Below are positions 44,013 through 54,564 of a DNA stretch of 64,000 nt, piece after piece; position 1 is the first letter of the stretch; every line of letters begins with the position of its first letter. The notes below the pieces were generated by a model. It did no database searches. It saw nothing but the letters and a program-made list of their open reading frames with translations, and was not told where the DNA came from. Origin of the DNA: Rothia dentocariosa ATCC 17931 (GTDB lineage Bacteria > Actinomycetota > Actinomycetes > Actinomycetales > Micrococcaceae); contig NC_014643.1 of assembly GCF_000164695.2 (NCBI RefSeq), positions 1,426,001 to 1,490,000 on the forward strand, written 5' to 3'. Position numbers and translations under genes: made by a program.

Positions 44013-45623
44013 GTGTCTATGAAGAAGCTCGATCGTCTGCCCCTGCGCCGCGCCCTCATTTCCGTGTACGACAAGACTAATCTGGCGGAGTTCGCCCGCG
44101 GTCTGCACGAGGCAGGCGTGAAGCTGGTGTCTACCGGTTCAACCGCATCCACGATCGCCGCCGCGGGTGTGCCCGTCACCGAAGTTACCGAGGTTACCGA
44201 GTTCCCCGAGTGCCTGGAGGGCCGCGTGAAGACCCTGCACCCGCGCATCCACGCCGGTATTTTGGCCGACCGCCGCAAGCAGGAGCATATCGACACCCTT
44301 AACGAGCTCGACGTTGAGCCCTTCGACCTGGTGGTCGTGAACCTGTATCCTTTCGCAGAGACTGTGGCATCCGGCGCCGACCAAGACGCTATTATCGAAA
44401 AAATCGATATCGGCGGCCCCTCAATGGTGCGTGCCGCCGCGAAGAATCACGATGCGGTTGCCGTCGTGGTAGACCCCAAAGACTATGAACGTACCGTGAC
44501 CGCCGCTCGGGATGGCGGGTTTTCCCTGGAGGAGCGTCGCCGTCTGGCCGCCGGTGCCTTCGCCCATACAGCCGCTTACGATACCGCCGTCGCTACCTGG
44601 ACCGCCGCGCAGTTCCAGCAGGATGAAGACGCTAACTTCTGGCCCCCATACGCTGGTTTGGGCTTTGAACGCAGCGAGACCCTGCGCTACGGCGAGAACC
44701 CGCATCAGCGCGCGGCTCTGTATGTAGACCCCGCAGCAGTCCCCGGTATCGCCCAGGCTGAGCAGATTCACGGCAAGGCAATGAGCTACAACAACTATGT
44801 GGACGCCGATGCCGCCCTGCGCGCAGCCTACGATTTTGATGAGCCTGCGGTCGCCGTCATCAAGCACAACAACCCCTGCGGTATTGCAATTGCAAGCCCT
44901 AACGCCGCAGACCCGATTGCCGATGCGTACGCTAAGGCTCATGCCTGCGATCCGCTGTCCGCCTATGGCGGCGTGATTGCCGCGAACCGCCCGGTTACCA
45001 AGGATATGGCGCAGGCCGTTAAAGATATTTTCACCGAGGTTATGGTGGCGCCCGGATACGAGCCGGAAGCCCTCGAAATCCTGGAAACCAAGAAAAACCT
45101 GCGGCTGCTGGTACTTCCCGAAGGATTTGGGCGTGAGACTATCGAGTACCGCTCGATTTCCGGCGGTGCGCTCTTCCAGGAAGCCGACCGCCTTAACGCC
45201 GAGGGTGATAACCCGCAGAATTGGAAGTTGGTCGCCGGTGAACCTGCCGACGAAGCCACTCTGCGTGACCTTGAATTCGCGTGGCGTGCCCTTCGCGCTC
45301 CCAAGTCCAATGCGATCATGCTCGCCGATAACGGTGCCGCCGTGGGTATCGGTATGGGACAGGTAAACCGTGTGGATTCGTGCAAACTCTCGGTCGAGCG
45401 TGCCAATACACTCAGCGGAGAAGACCAGGAGCGTGCCCGCGGTGCGGTTGCTGCATCCGATGCTTTCTTCCCCTTTGCGGACGGCCTGCAGGTTCTTCTC
45501 GATGCCGGTATCCGTGCGGTCGTGCACCCCGGCGGCTCGATCCGTGATGACGAAGTTATTCAGGCCGCGAAGGATGCGGGCGTCACCATGTACCTGACTG
45601 GAACCCGCCACTTCTTCCACTAA
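44013..45623 (+). CDS. purH: Bifunctional AICAR transformylase / IMP cyclohydrolase PurH
   Basis: Catalyses the last two steps of IMP synthesis. The N-terminal 200 residues form the cyclohydrolase ([27 protein letters not shown] [21 protein letters not shown]). The remainder is the transformylase, with [25 protein letters not shown], the catalytic Lys-His pair in that motif, and the C-terminal FFPFADGLQ and [10 protein letters not shown]. The 536 residues are of normal length. The GTG start follows AACGGAGTAATTA. It forms a purine unit with purN. Confidence 0.97.
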   Translation: MSMKKLDRLPLRRALISVYDKTNLAEFARGLHEAGVKLVSTGSTASTIAAAGVPVTEVTEVTEFPECLEGRVKTLHPRIHAGILADRRKQEHIDTLNELDVEPFDLVVVNLYPFAETVASGADQDAIIEKIDIGGPSMVRAAAKNHDAVAVVVDPKDYERTVTAARDGGFSLEERRRLAAGAFAHTAAYDTAVATWTAAQFQQDEDANFWPPYAGLGFERSETLRYGENPHQRAALYVDPAAVPGIAQAEQIHGKAMSYNNYVDADAALRAAYDFDEPAVAVIKHNNPCGIAIASPNAADPIADAYAKAHACDPLSAYGGVIAANRPVTKDMAQAVKDIFTEVMVAPGYEPEALEILETKKNLRLLVLPEGFGRETIEYRSISGGALFQEADRLNAEGDNPQNWKLVAGEPADEATLRDLEFAWRALRAPKSNAIMLADNGAAVGIGMGQVNRVDSCKLSVERANTLSGEDQERARGAVAASDAFFPFADGLQVLLDAGIRAVVHPGGSIRDDEVIQAAKDAGVTMYLTGTRHFFH

Positions 45624-45770
45624 ATTTCGGCATTGTCTCAACAATCGAATGCGCCAGCCAGGTAGGCTGATGCACGGTGAATATTGCCAACCCAATCCGT
45701 CTGCAAAAGTTATGGTGTGCACGGGTTGGGTTGACACGCATACGGGGTAAATATTCGATAGGATTAAGAC

Positions 45771-46340
45771 GTGCCTAAAGTCAGTGAAGAATACAAAAAG
45801 AACAGGCGTATACAGATTGTCGAGGTCGCCCGTGAATGCTTTATTAAAGGCGGGTATCAAAAGACCTCGATGAACGAGATTATTGCCGCCACCGGGCTCT
45901 CCGCAGGAGCTATCTACAACCACTTTTCCTCGAAAGAAGAGATCATGGTAGAGGCCGCACGCCTTGATATGGCTCCCTTCGAGAAAGTGCGTGCGGATTC
46001 TCCGTGGGATTATGTTCTGGGGTTCTTGAAGATTCTTGATACGGCAAAAACCCGCCGATTTCTGCTCGCCACCTGGGGCGAGGCCGTCTCAATGCCCGCT
46101 ATCAACGCCGTAGTGGGGGAGCAGATGGATCAGCTGCGCGCCATGGCGATGGAACGCTACCGTGCCTGGGGCGAACATGAACTCGATGTAACCACTGAGG
46201 AACTTGAGCAGTGGCTCAACGTCATGGGTGCAGCGGTGCTTTCGGTGCTTAGCGGGTATGTGGTGCAGACTCAGCTTCTCGGGAAAGAAAACCGTGAAGC
46301 CTATTTCGCGTATGCAACCGCTATTTTGACCCAGGAATAA
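45771..46340 (+). CDS. TetR-family regulator
   Basis: Repressor-type DNA-binding protein of 189 residues. The N-terminal helix-turn-helix is IVEVARECFIKGGYQKTSMNEIIAATGLSAGAIYNHFSSKEEI, classical for TetR. The ligand-binding half is unlike any specific subgroup I know. The start is GTG at 45771. Upstream, TTGACA at about 45732 lies in an AT-containing region that could be its promoter. Whether it controls glyA downstream, purH upstream or distant genes is unknown. Confidence 0.9.
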   Translation: MPKVSEEYKKNRRIQIVEVARECFIKGGYQKTSMNEIIAATGLSAGAIYNHFSSKEEIMVEAARLDMAPFEKVRADSPWDYVLGFLKILDTAKTRRFLLATWGEAVSMPAINAVVGEQMDQLRAMAMERYRAWGEHELDVTTEELEQWLNVMGAAVLSVLSGYVVQTQLLGKENREAYFAYATAILTQE

Positions 46341-46508
46341 CCCGGTGTAGATGCGCCGCCTGCGCGTGTCTGCATCTTTCGGGGCAATACTCACGGTTCG
46401 GCATGGAAAACTCGCTGCAAGGATCGCCGCGAACATGCCAAAGAGCCCTTGGTATGGCGTCTCATACGGTGGGCGTCATATCTGTGCAGGCGCTAACCTA
46501 TACGGTAA

Positions 46509-46536
46509 GATGAGAGTCACATCATAAGCTCTCATC
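46509..46536 (+). promoter_or_regulatory. Inverted repeat upstream of glyA
   Basis: GATGAGAG and CTCTCATC are perfect 8-base inverted arms separated by 12 bases. They lie 35 bases before the glyA start. It may be an operator for a dimeric regulator such as the adjacent TetR protein, or a leader hairpin. Confidence 0.45.
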
Positions 46537-46570
46537 ACATTTTATGCAGATTCACACTTTGAGGAGTGGT

Positions 46571-47851
46571 ATGACCGAGCAGACTCGAACCGTGCTTGAG
46601 GCTCCCCTCGCGGAGCTTGACCCCGAGGTCGCCGAAGCACTCGATCTGGAACGTAAGCGCCAACAAAACACCCTGGAAATGATCGCCTCCGAAAACTTCG
46701 TGCCGCGTGCCGTACTCCAGGGGCAGGGGTCAGTGCTGACCAATAAATATGCGGAAGGCTACCCGGGCCGCCGCTACTATGGTGGCTGCGAATTCGTCGA
46801 TATTGTCGAAGAGTTGGCTATTAAACGGGTCAAGGAACTCTTCGGTGCCGAACACGCCAACGTACAGCCTCACTCCGGTGCCCAGGCGAATAACGCCGTC
46901 ATGCACGCCCTGCTGACCCCCGGTGAGAAGATCATGGGTCTTTCGCTGGCTCACGGTGGGCACCTCTCGCACGGTATGAAGCTGAACGTCTCGGGTAAGC
47001 TCTACGAGGTTGTTGCCTACGAGGTAGGCGAAGACGGTCGGATCGATATGGAACAGGTTCGGCAGCTCGCACTTGCGGAGCGTCCCAAGGTTATTATTGC
47101 TGGATGGTCGGCGTACCCCCGTCAACTGGATTTCGCGAAATTCCGTGAGATTGCCGATGAAGTTGGTGCCTACCTGTGGGTTGATATGGCCCATTTTGCC
47201 GGTCTGGTGGCGGCGGGTTTGCACCCCAATCCGGTGCCGCACGCCCACGTGGTTTCCTCGACCGTGCATAAGACCTTAGGTGGACCCCGCTCCGGGTTTA
47301 TCCTGTGCACCGAAGAGCTCAAGAAAAAGATCGACTCGGCTGTATTCCCTGGGCAGCAGGGTGGGCCGCTCATGCACGTGATTGCCGCGAAAGCGACCGC
47401 GTTCAAGGTTGCCGCGACCGAGGAATTCAAAGACCGTCAGAAACGCACGATTGAGGGAGCGCGCATCCTGGCAGAGCGCCTAACCCACCAGGATATGCGC
47501 GATGCGGGTGTTTCCATCGCCACCGATGGTACCGACGTTCACCTGGTACTGGTCGATCTGCGCCACCACGAGCTCACCGGTAAAGAGGCTGAAGACCTGC
47601 TGCACGATGCGGGTATTACCGTTAACCGCAACGCGGTGCCGAACGATCCCCGCCCGCCGATGGTGACCTCCGGGCTGCGCATCGGTACCTCGGCCCTGGC
47701 AACCCGCGGTTTCGACGCCGAAGGCTTTACCGAGGTCGCCGATATTATCGCTTCGGTACTGTTGCCGCAGCACGATATCGCCGCCTTGCGTGAGCGCGTG
47801 AATAAGCTCTGCGGTAAGTACCCGCTCTATGTGGGAAGTGAGAGCTGGTAA
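46571..47851 (+). CDS. glyA: Serine hydroxymethyltransferase
   Basis: PLP enzyme that converts serine and tetrahydrofolate to glycine and methylene-tetrahydrofolate, the main entry of one-carbon units. The 426 residues include [30 protein letters not shown] and [11 protein letters not shown]. The PLP lysine is in [14 protein letters not shown], and [12 protein letters not shown] is near the end. The ATG at 46571 follows GAGGAG; an upstream in-frame ATG at 46544 lacks a site. folD, which uses its product, follows downstream after a terminator. Confidence 0.97.
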   Translation: MTEQTRTVLEAPLAELDPEVAEALDLERKRQQNTLEMIASENFVPRAVLQGQGSVLTNKYAEGYPGRRYYGGCEFVDIVEELAIKRVKELFGAEHANVQPHSGAQANNAVMHALLTPGEKIMGLSLAHGGHLSHGMKLNVSGKLYEVVAYEVGEDGRIDMEQVRQLALAERPKVIIAGWSAYPRQLDFAKFREIADEVGAYLWVDMAHFAGLVAAGLHPNPVPHAHVVSSTVHKTLGGPRSGFILCTEELKKKIDSAVFPGQQGGPLMHVIAAKATAFKVAATEEFKDRQKRTIEGARILAERLTHQDMRDAGVSIATDGTDVHLVLVDLRHHELTGKEAEDLLHDAGITVNRNAVPNDPRPPMVTSGLRIGTSALATRGFDAEGFTEVADIIASVLLPQHDIAALRERVNKLCGKYPLYVGSESW

Positions 47852-47859
47852 AACTTATG

Positions 47860-47903
47860 AAGACCCCGTTGTACGCTTTATGAAGCGTCTGCGGGGTCTT
47901 TTG
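47860..47903 (+). terminator. Terminator of glyA
   Basis: AAGACCCCG (47860-47868) pairs with CGGGGTCTT (47892-47900), with an inner ACGCTT/AAGCGT stem and a trailing T-run. Confidence 0.85.
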
Positions 47904-47960
47904 CCCAGTGTAAACCTCTCACGGATGAATCCGTGACATGAACAGAAAGGAAAAACTGCT

Positions 47961-48845
47961 ATGCCGCAGATTCTTGATGGTAAGGCAACCGCAGCCGCCA
48001 TTAAATCCGAGCTGACTGAGCGCGTTGAGGCGCTCAAGGCACGGGGCATTACCCCCGGTTTGGGAACGGTACTCGTGGGAGATGATCCCGCCTCACACTC
48101 CTATGTAGGCGCTAAACACCGCGACTGCGCGGAGATTGGCATTAACTCGATCCGTGTGGATCTGCCTGCCGATATTACCCAGGAAGAGCTTGAAGCTGAG
48201 ATTGATAAGCTCAATCACGACCCTGCCTGCACGAGCTATATTGTGCAGCTTCCCTTGCCCAAGCACCTTGATACTAACCGTATTTTGGAGAAGATCGCGC
48301 CTGAGAAGGACGCTGACGGTTTGCACCCCACTAACCTTGGCAAGCTGGTGCTGAACGTTTCGGAGCCTTTGGATTCACCCCTGCCGTGCACCCCGAACGG
48401 CGTGATTGAGCTGGTGAAACGCCACGGCATCGACTGGAACGGTAAGAATGTGGTGGTGCTCGGTCGCGGTATTACTGTGGGTCGTCCTCTAGGGCTGCTG
48501 TTGACCCGCCGTGAGATCAACGCAACCGCGACCTTGGCGCATACCGGTACCCAGAACCTTGACGAGGTTCTGCGCCAGGCGGATGTGATTGTCGCCGCCG
48601 TGGGTGTGCCGCATGTGCTCAAGGCGGATCAGGTGAAGGATGGCGCAATTCTGCTGGACGTGGGCGTCTCCCGTGCCGAAGACCCCGAAACCGGTAAGAA
48701 GAAACTCTTCGGCGATGTTTCTCCTGAGGCGGCCGCGAAGGCATCTTGGGTGTCCCCGAACCCCGGCGGTGTGGGCCCCATGACCCGCGCGGAGCTGCTG
48801 GTTAACGTTGTGGAGACCGCAGAACGTCAGGCAGCGAAGAACTAG
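47961..48845 (+). CDS. folD: Methylene-tetrahydrofolate dehydrogenase/cyclohydrolase FolD
   Basis: Bifunctional enzyme that oxidises methylene-tetrahydrofolate and hydrolyses the product to 10-formyl-tetrahydrofolate, the donor for PurN and PurH. The 294 residues include [18 protein letters not shown], the catalytic lysine region [10 protein letters not shown] and [10 protein letters not shown]. The NADP site is [18 protein letters not shown]. The C-terminal [15 protein letters not shown] is the family signature. The ATG follows AGAAAGGA. Together with glyA it feeds the purine genes upstream. Confidence 0.97.
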   Translation: MPQILDGKATAAAIKSELTERVEALKARGITPGLGTVLVGDDPASHSYVGAKHRDCAEIGINSIRVDLPADITQEELEAEIDKLNHDPACTSYIVQLPLPKHLDTNRILEKIAPEKDADGLHPTNLGKLVLNVSEPLDSPLPCTPNGVIELVKRHGIDWNGKNVVVLGRGITVGRPLGLLLTRREINATATLAHTGTQNLDEVLRQADVIVAAVGVPHVLKADQVKDGAILLDVGVSRAEDPETGKKKLFGDVSPEAAAKASWVSPNPGGVGPMTRAELLVNVVETAERQAAKN

Positions 48846-48936
48846 CCTGGCCGTCAGCTCAACGTTCCGTGCCGCAGCACGTGAGAAGGCTCTGAGGATA
48901 ACCGCGCGCCATTATGAAACACTCTAGGTACGACAA

Positions 48937-48969
48937 TGCCCGGGTGCATATTGTTGTCGCACTCGGGCA
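48937..48969. terminator. Convergent terminator folD/GntR
   Basis: TGCCCGGGTGC (48937-48947) pairs with GCACTCGGGCA (48959-48969), one G-T pair, and flanking ACGACAA/TTGTCG adds to the stem region. Confidence 0.65.
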
Positions 48970-49005
48970 CTGTTATCGCACGTCTTATGCCTGTTGTGGA
49001 GTTTT

Positions 49006-49842
49006 TTACAGCAGCATCTCGTAAAAATAGGCATCCCCTTTATAGAGCGTCACGCTGTGCTCAACGGGTGAACCCTGCGAGGTATAGCTGGTGGTGGTCA
49101 CCTTGAACGCGGCGGCACCCACGGTTGGCAGATGATTGAAGGCTTCCGCATCCGCCTCGGTCATCAGGGTTGCTTCCATGCGCATCATGCCGTGTTCGAT
49201 TGTGTACTCGCAATGGTCGTGAGGATCTTTGCGTGAACCGCCAGAGGCCATCGTTTCAAGCAGGCATGTTGCAACCTCAGGCGCCAAATAGGCGAGCTCA
49301 AAACCGATAGGCTCACCCTCAGCCAAGCGCAGACGCTTAACCAAAAGCACCGAAGAATCTATGGTGACACTCAAATAACGTGAAATTTCTTCTGTCACCT
49401 CAACCCACTGGGTTGAAAGCATTCTGGTCGAAGCCTGCAGCCCGCGCCGCTCCATATCTTCGGCGAACGAGCATACCCGCGGAATGTAGCTTCCCTGAGA
49501 ACGATCGGCAACGTACGTTCCAGAACCCTGAACGTTATAGATAAGTCCGCGTTCCAGTAGAGCCTTGATAGCATTGCGCACCGTCTGGCGGCTTACCTTG
49601 AACTTCTCCTGAATAGCGCGCTCAGTCGGGAGTTTATCTCCGGGAGAACCCGGGATTACATATTTTTGTTCTAGGTAGCGAATAACTTGCTCATATTTAG
49701 GGCCAGGAACCGGCGGGAGCATGGTGGGATCGTCGTGAAGTTCCTCAGCGTTCTCCATCATAGAACCACGTGCAGAAGCCTCGGGTGCCTCGTGGGAACC
49801 CGAGTTAGAGACAGAACCTGAAAAGTTGAGTGAATGAGTCAT
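49006..49842 (-). CDS. GntR/HutC-family regulator
   Basis: Transcription factor with an N-terminal winged helix-turn-helix (KYEQVIRYLEQKYVIPGSPGDKLPTERAIQEKF then VSRQTVRNAIKALLERGLI). A UTRA ligand-binding domain follows, with SFAEDMERRGLQASTRML, LVKRLRLAEGEPIGFELAYL and HSVTLYKGDAYFYEMLL. It has a disordered leader of about 55 residues before the DNA-binding domain, longer than usual. Starts at 49902, 49842 or 49761 are possible. I take ATG 49842. UTRA domains sense sugars, amino acids or similar small molecules. The targets are not evident. Confidence 0.88.
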   Translation of the reverse strand: MTHSLNFSGSVSNSGSHEAPEASARGSMMENAEELHDDPTMLPPVPGPKYEQVIRYLEQKYVIPGSPGDKLPTERAIQEKFKVSRQTVRNAIKALLERGLIYNVQGSGTYVADRSQGSYIPRVCSFAEDMERRGLQASTRMLSTQWVEVTEEISRYLSVTIDSSVLLVKRLRLAEGEPIGFELAYLAPEVATCLLETMASGGSRKDPHDHCEYTIEHGMMRMEATLMTEADAEAFNHLPTVGAAAFKVTTTSYTSQGSPVEHSVTLYKGDAYFYEMLL

Positions 49843-49924
49843 CACAGATAGTTTACGCCTATCCGGCCCTAAAAGCGTTGCACTACGTGTATGTCGAGGC
49901 ATTTATCCTGGCATAATTGATGTT

Positions 49925-50383
49925 ATGCACACACGCGAGCAAAATTCTGTGACCACCGCCGACTCCGATAACGCCTCCGTGCGTAAAGCCATCGTTGGGT
50001 CCTGCATCGGCGTTGGGCTCCTTGTACTTCTTCTCGTTCTAGCAATTTTCAACGCCAACAGCGTGCTCGGTTGGATCCTGGCCGGCCTTATTCTTGGATG
50101 GCTGGCGCTCGCCGTCTACTTAGTGCGTATCGTGCTGGTATCCATCAAACAGGATCGTGCCGAATTTAGCCGCATCCACCGCGAAGAATCGGATGCGATG
50201 CTCGCCGATAAACTTGCCCACAGCTTTCAGATCGTGCTTGTGCAGTCACGCGAAATTGCCAACTACCTCACGGACGACAGCGAAGAATCTCGCGCCATGA
50301 TAGAACGGGCTTTAGATACTATTAACACCACAGCGTCCAATGGGATGGGAATGGTCAACGACGAAATGAGGGGTGAAGAATGA
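49925..50383 (+). CDS. Hypothetical membrane protein coupled to xthA
   Basis: Not recognised; 152 residues. Two transmembrane helices (about 22-44 and 48-72, GLLVLLLVLAIF and ILGWLALAVYLVRIVLV) are followed by a cytoplasmic helical region rich in Glu, Arg and Ala. That region has a predicted coiled coil (QDRAEFSRIHREESDAMLADKL). Its stop overlaps the xthA ATG by 4 bases (ATGA), so the two are translationally coupled. The GntR regulator is divergent, and the shared start region is only about 80 bases. The function is unknown. Confidence 0.8.
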   Translation: MHTREQNSVTTADSDNASVRKAIVGSCIGVGLLVLLLVLAIFNANSVLGWILAGLILGWLALAVYLVRIVLVSIKQDRAEFSRIHREESDAMLADKLAHSFQIVLVQSREIANYLTDDSEESRAMIERALDTINTTASNGMGMVNDEMRGEE

Positions 50384-51228
50384 GCCGCGCCGCTAAAACT
50401 CTGCGCGTCGCCAGCGTGAACGTCAACGGTATTCGTGCCGCCTACAGGAAAGATATGGCCACGTGGCTCGCTGGCCGCGACGTTGATATTCTCTGTCTGC
50501 AGGAGGTTCGTGCCCCCGATAAGATCGTGCGCGAACTTCTCAACGAAGACGACTGGAATATTCTGCACGCCGAAGCCGCCGCCAAAGGACGCGCCGGGGT
50601 ATTGGTGGCAACCCGCAAGCACCCCAATGCGAACGGTGAACTGCTGAAAAACCAGCCTGTTGCCACCCGCTCCACGATCGGTGAAGACTATTTCGCGGAC
50701 GCTGGCCGTTGGGTTGAGGCGGACTACACCCTGCCCACCGGCGAAACCCTGACCGTCGTAAGCGCCTACGTGCACTCCGGCGAGGTTGGTACGCCCCGCC
50801 AGGATGACAAGTACCGCTTTCTCGACCGCATGCTCGTGCGCCTACCCGAACTCGCTCAGCACTCGGATCACGTGCTCATTGTGGGAGACCTCAACGTGGG
50901 GCACACCGAGCTCGACATTAAAAACTGGAAGGCAAACCAGAAACGCGCCGGTTTCCTGCCCGAAGAACGCGCATACTTCGATAAATTCTTTGGCGAAATC
51001 GGCTATGAAGACGTGGCGCGTAAACTCGCGGGTGAAGTGCCCGGACCCTATACCTGGTGGTCCTACCGCGGCAAAGCTTTCGATAACGACGCCGGGTGGC
51101 GCATCGACTACCATATGGCTACCCCAGCGCTCGCCGCGAAAGCCGTGGAAGCAACGGTCGATCGTGCCGCCTCCTATGATGAACGGTTCAGCGATCACGC
51201 GCCGCTCGTCGTCGATTATCAGTTCTAG
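50380..51228 (+). CDS. xthA: Exodeoxyribonuclease III
   Basis: Base-excision repair enzyme with AP endonuclease and 3'-5' exonuclease activity. The 282-residue protein has the exonuclease-endonuclease-phosphatase fold. It shows RVASVNVNGIRAA, the metal glutamate in DILCLQEVRAP, the catalytic VGDLNVGHTELD (Asp and Asn), WWSYRGKAFDNDAGWRIDY and SDHAPLVVDY with the final Asp-His pair. The ATG follows GAGGGGTGAAGA and overlaps the stop of the membrane-protein gene. Confidence 0.95.
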   Translation: MSRAAKTLRVASVNVNGIRAAYRKDMATWLAGRDVDILCLQEVRAPDKIVRELLNEDDWNILHAEAAAKGRAGVLVATRKHPNANGELLKNQPVATRSTIGEDYFADAGRWVEADYTLPTGETLTVVSAYVHSGEVGTPRQDDKYRFLDRMLVRLPELAQHSDHVLIVGDLNVGHTELDIKNWKANQKRAGFLPEERAYFDKFFGEIGYEDVARKLAGEVPGPYTWWSYRGKAFDNDAGWRIDYHMATPALAAKAVEATVDRAASYDERFSDHAPLVVDYQF

Positions 51229-51266
51229 AATTCACCCGCCGATAAGATGCCGGATGCGCTGGCTAA

Positions 51267-52373
<1,107 letters not shown>

Positions 52374-52390
52374 ACCGAAGGAGGTACGCT

Positions 52391-52975
52391 GTGACTGTTA
52401 AGAACACCTGCGAGAATCTATCACACACTGAGGCATCGCCCACTCTTCACCCCGGGCAGCGTTATTTGAGTCTGATCGCCCACGTGAACGGACCGTTGGG
52501 GCAGCGTCTTGTGGACTGGAAGAAGAGAACCGGCATGACTCTTCCCACTGATTTGAGTAATCATGTGACTGTGTATGTTAGCGAGCTGACCGAGCAGAAT
52601 GAGAACGACTGGCGTTCGGATGCACTGGCGCATTCACTCGCCGCAATTGGTACGGTGCAGGCGCGCGCTGGGGGAGTGTGCACCTTCCGCCCAAACTCTG
52701 AGGTGGAGTATCTGGACATTATCTTAGGCGCCGATACTTTTGCCGAACTTCATGGCGCGTGCGTGCAGGAGTTAGGGCAGTGGGCATCGCCTTTTCCTTA
52801 CGTTCCGCATATTACCTTGGGGCGTTCTTTGACGCCGGATCAGGTGCGGCAAGCGCATCGGATTTTCGACGATTTACCAGAACAAGAACGCTCGTTCACG
52901 GTAGATACTCTGCACGTGTATGCTTATGATGGCGCTGATTGGGAACCTCTGGGAGCACTATCTCTTAAGTCTTAG
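52391..52975 (+). CDS. 2'-5' RNA ligase-like 2H phosphoesterase
   Basis: Two-histidine phosphoesterase of 194 residues, of the LigT/2'-5' RNA ligase fold. The two H-x-T/S motifs are NHVTVYV (about residue 58) and PHITLGRS (about residue 140). In the family they cleave 2',3'-cyclic nucleotides or join RNA ends. The physiological role here is unknown. GAAGGAGGT precedes the GTG start, 17 bases after trpS. The pair is probably one operon ended by the hairpin downstream. Confidence 0.85.
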   Translation: MTVKNTCENLSHTEASPTLHPGQRYLSLIAHVNGPLGQRLVDWKKRTGMTLPTDLSNHVTVYVSELTEQNENDWRSDALAHSLAAIGTVQARAGGVCTFRPNSEVEYLDIILGADTFAELHGACVQELGQWASPFPYVPHITLGRSLTPDQVRQAHRIFDDLPEQERSFTVDTLHVYAYDGADWEPLGALSLKS

Positions 52976-53012
52976 CTGCGCCCCACAATCTTAATATATA
53001 TACCTACAGAGC

Positions 53013-53044
53013 AAGCCCCGATACCGGTTCAGGTATCGGGGCTT
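53013..53044. terminator. Bidirectional terminator
   Basis: AAGCCCCGATACC and GGTATCGGGGCTT form a perfect 13-pair stem with a 6-base loop, between convergent genes. Confidence 0.88.
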
Positions 53045-53062
53045 GGACTCTCTAACTTCTTC

Positions 53063-54403
53063 CTAGTGGGATTCCGCAGGTACGGGCGCCGCATTCGCGG
53101 AAGAGACACCGCTGAGTTCATTAGGAACCTGCGGCAGATCAATGCTCATGAGGGTCTTTGGATGAGAAGCATCCGAGAGTGATACCGCGTGAAGCTTCTT
53201 CGTCTCAGGGTCGGTTACGTAGGCGGTTTTACCGTCTACCCACAATGCCGGGCGAGGATCCTGCCAAGTTTCTGACTCGGTCCACGTATTCATTAGCTGT
53301 ACAGACCCAAGCTCGGTGCCGTTCGCTGGGTCGTAGATACGCAGCTTACCATCTGTGGTAAGCAACAGAGCCTCGCCGTTAGGTCCGCGGCCCATGGAAC
53401 GGAAGGTGTAGCTGACTCCTTTGGGGAGCGAATATACCTCTCGCGTGCGGTTGACCGTATCAATGATGGCAAACTTCTCAGGGCGCTCAAGTTTGGTGTC
53501 CTTATCCGTCTTATAATCCGCCAGAACGTAAGGGGAGTCCGCCGTTCCTGCCTGGTTGCCCGAGCGTGAATAGGGATCTTGAGGGTTTGTCACCTTTGTG
53601 AAAGTGCCGTCCCGGTAGATGAGTACGCCGTCGGTGCATCCGATCGTGAAGGTATTATCCCGCGCGATAGCTTCGCCGTGTACACCGGGGCATTCCTTGT
53701 TCTCCGTTATGGTCTTACCGTTAGCGTCTACCACGGCTGCGCCCGTGCGGGTTTTGGAATCCCCGACTGCTACGAGGTACTGGTCATTCGGCAGGGGGAT
53801 AGCGAATCCGTGGTGAGGATTGGGGAGCTTAACCTGCTTGGTTTCAAGGTTAGTTGCCGTGCGTTTATTGGATACCAGGTTTGCGGGGTCGTATACGTCA
53901 AAGGTACCGGTACCGTCTGCGAATGCCGCAACCTTACCGTTATCGGCAATAACATGCCCGGTGTGGTCGGCCTGAAGCGACAGTGTCGAGAGGCTGGGAG
54001 CGGTGGTGTAGTAGTGTGAGTGGTCACCATGCGCTACCGACCATGTGCCGGTGTCGAGGAAGGTGTAGCTGGATCCATCGGCTACGATCAGATGGCGGTT
54101 ATCACCCGCATCGTTCAGGCGCAGGAAACCATCTTTGTGAATATCCTGCAGAAGCTTCATATCTTTACCGTCGTACACCATCACGCCGCCGTCATAAGTG
54201 ATGGCCAGGCGGGTTGACGCGCCTTTGCCTTCAACGATGGGAGATTGAGAGGCGCTTGCGTTTGAATCCCCTGAGGATGCTCCCGCCGAAGACTCTGAGG
54301 AGCCTGCAGAGGATGCACCGCCCGCGCATCCTGCAAGGAGCAGGGAGGATACGAGACCGAGTGAACTTAGTGACGTCAAAAATGATTTTCGTGTGTTGGA
54401 CAT
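53063..54403 (-). CDS. AztD-like zinc-binding lipoprotein
   Basis: Exported lipoprotein of 446 residues with lipobox LLLAGC (Cys26) and a Ser/Ala-rich linker to about 60. The rest reads as a beta-propeller. Histidine-rich loops (AHGDHSHYYTTAP, NPHHGFAIPLP, CPGVHGEAI) could bind metal. In order and length it matches what I recall of AztD, a periplasmic zinc chaperone for an AztC-type ABC importer. No ABC genes are in view. Two Zur-like boxes at its start support zinc regulation. If not AztD, it is a related metal-binding propeller protein. Confidence 0.68.
   Translation of the reverse strand: MSNTRKSFLTSLSSLGLVSSLLLAGCAGGASSAGSSESSAGASSGDSNASASQSPIVEGKGASTRLAITYDGGVMVYDGKDMKLLQDIHKDGFLRLNDAGDNRHLIVADGSSYTFLDTGTWSVAHGDHSHYYTTAPSLSTLSLQADHTGHVIADNGKVAAFADGTGTFDVYDPANLVSNKRTATNLETKQVKLPNPHHGFAIPLPNDQYLVAVGDSKTRTGAAVVDANGKTITENKECPGVHGEAIARDNTFTIGCTDGVLIYRDGTFTKVTNPQDPYSRSGNQAGTADSPYVLADYKTDKDTKLERPEKFAIIDTVNRTREVYSLPKGVSYTFRSMGRGPNGEALLLTTDGKLRIYDPANGTELGSVQLMNTWTESETWQDPRPALWVDGKTAYVTDPETKKLHAVSLSDASHPKTLMSIDLPQVPNELSGVSSANAAPVPAESH
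54376..54391 (-). promoter_or_regulatory. Second Zur-like box, inside the start of the gene
   Basis: The 16 bases TCAAAAATGATTTTCG form an imperfect palindrome around AATGATT, the core of actinobacterial Zur sites. It lies about 12 bases inside the coding region, so it may act as a roadblock. It could also be chance. Confidence 0.4.
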
Positions 54404-54422
54404 ACACAGAGACTATCACACA

Positions 54423-54438
54423 TGAGAATCATTATTGA
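54423..54438 (-). promoter_or_regulatory. Zur box upstream of the AztD-like gene
   Basis: On the minus strand TCAATAATGATTCTCA matches the Zur pattern TGA-n-AATnATT-n-TCA with core AATGATT. It ends about 20 bases before the ATG, where a promoter would lie. Repression by zinc-loaded Zur is predicted. Confidence 0.65.
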
Positions 54439-54564
54439 ATAAGTAAGAGCCGGGATATAAATAATGGGTGGATCAGCGCGAATATCATGCCGATCCACCC
54501 GATGAGTGAGTGTTGAGAATGTTATAAACGCCATACGGCGTGGTTATTTAAGCGATGGCCGCTT

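Noticed and set aside
44421..45923. Open frame of about 500 codons on the minus strand opposite purH
   Set aside because: It is a shadow of a codon-biased gene. It has no recognisable domains, and purH is certain.
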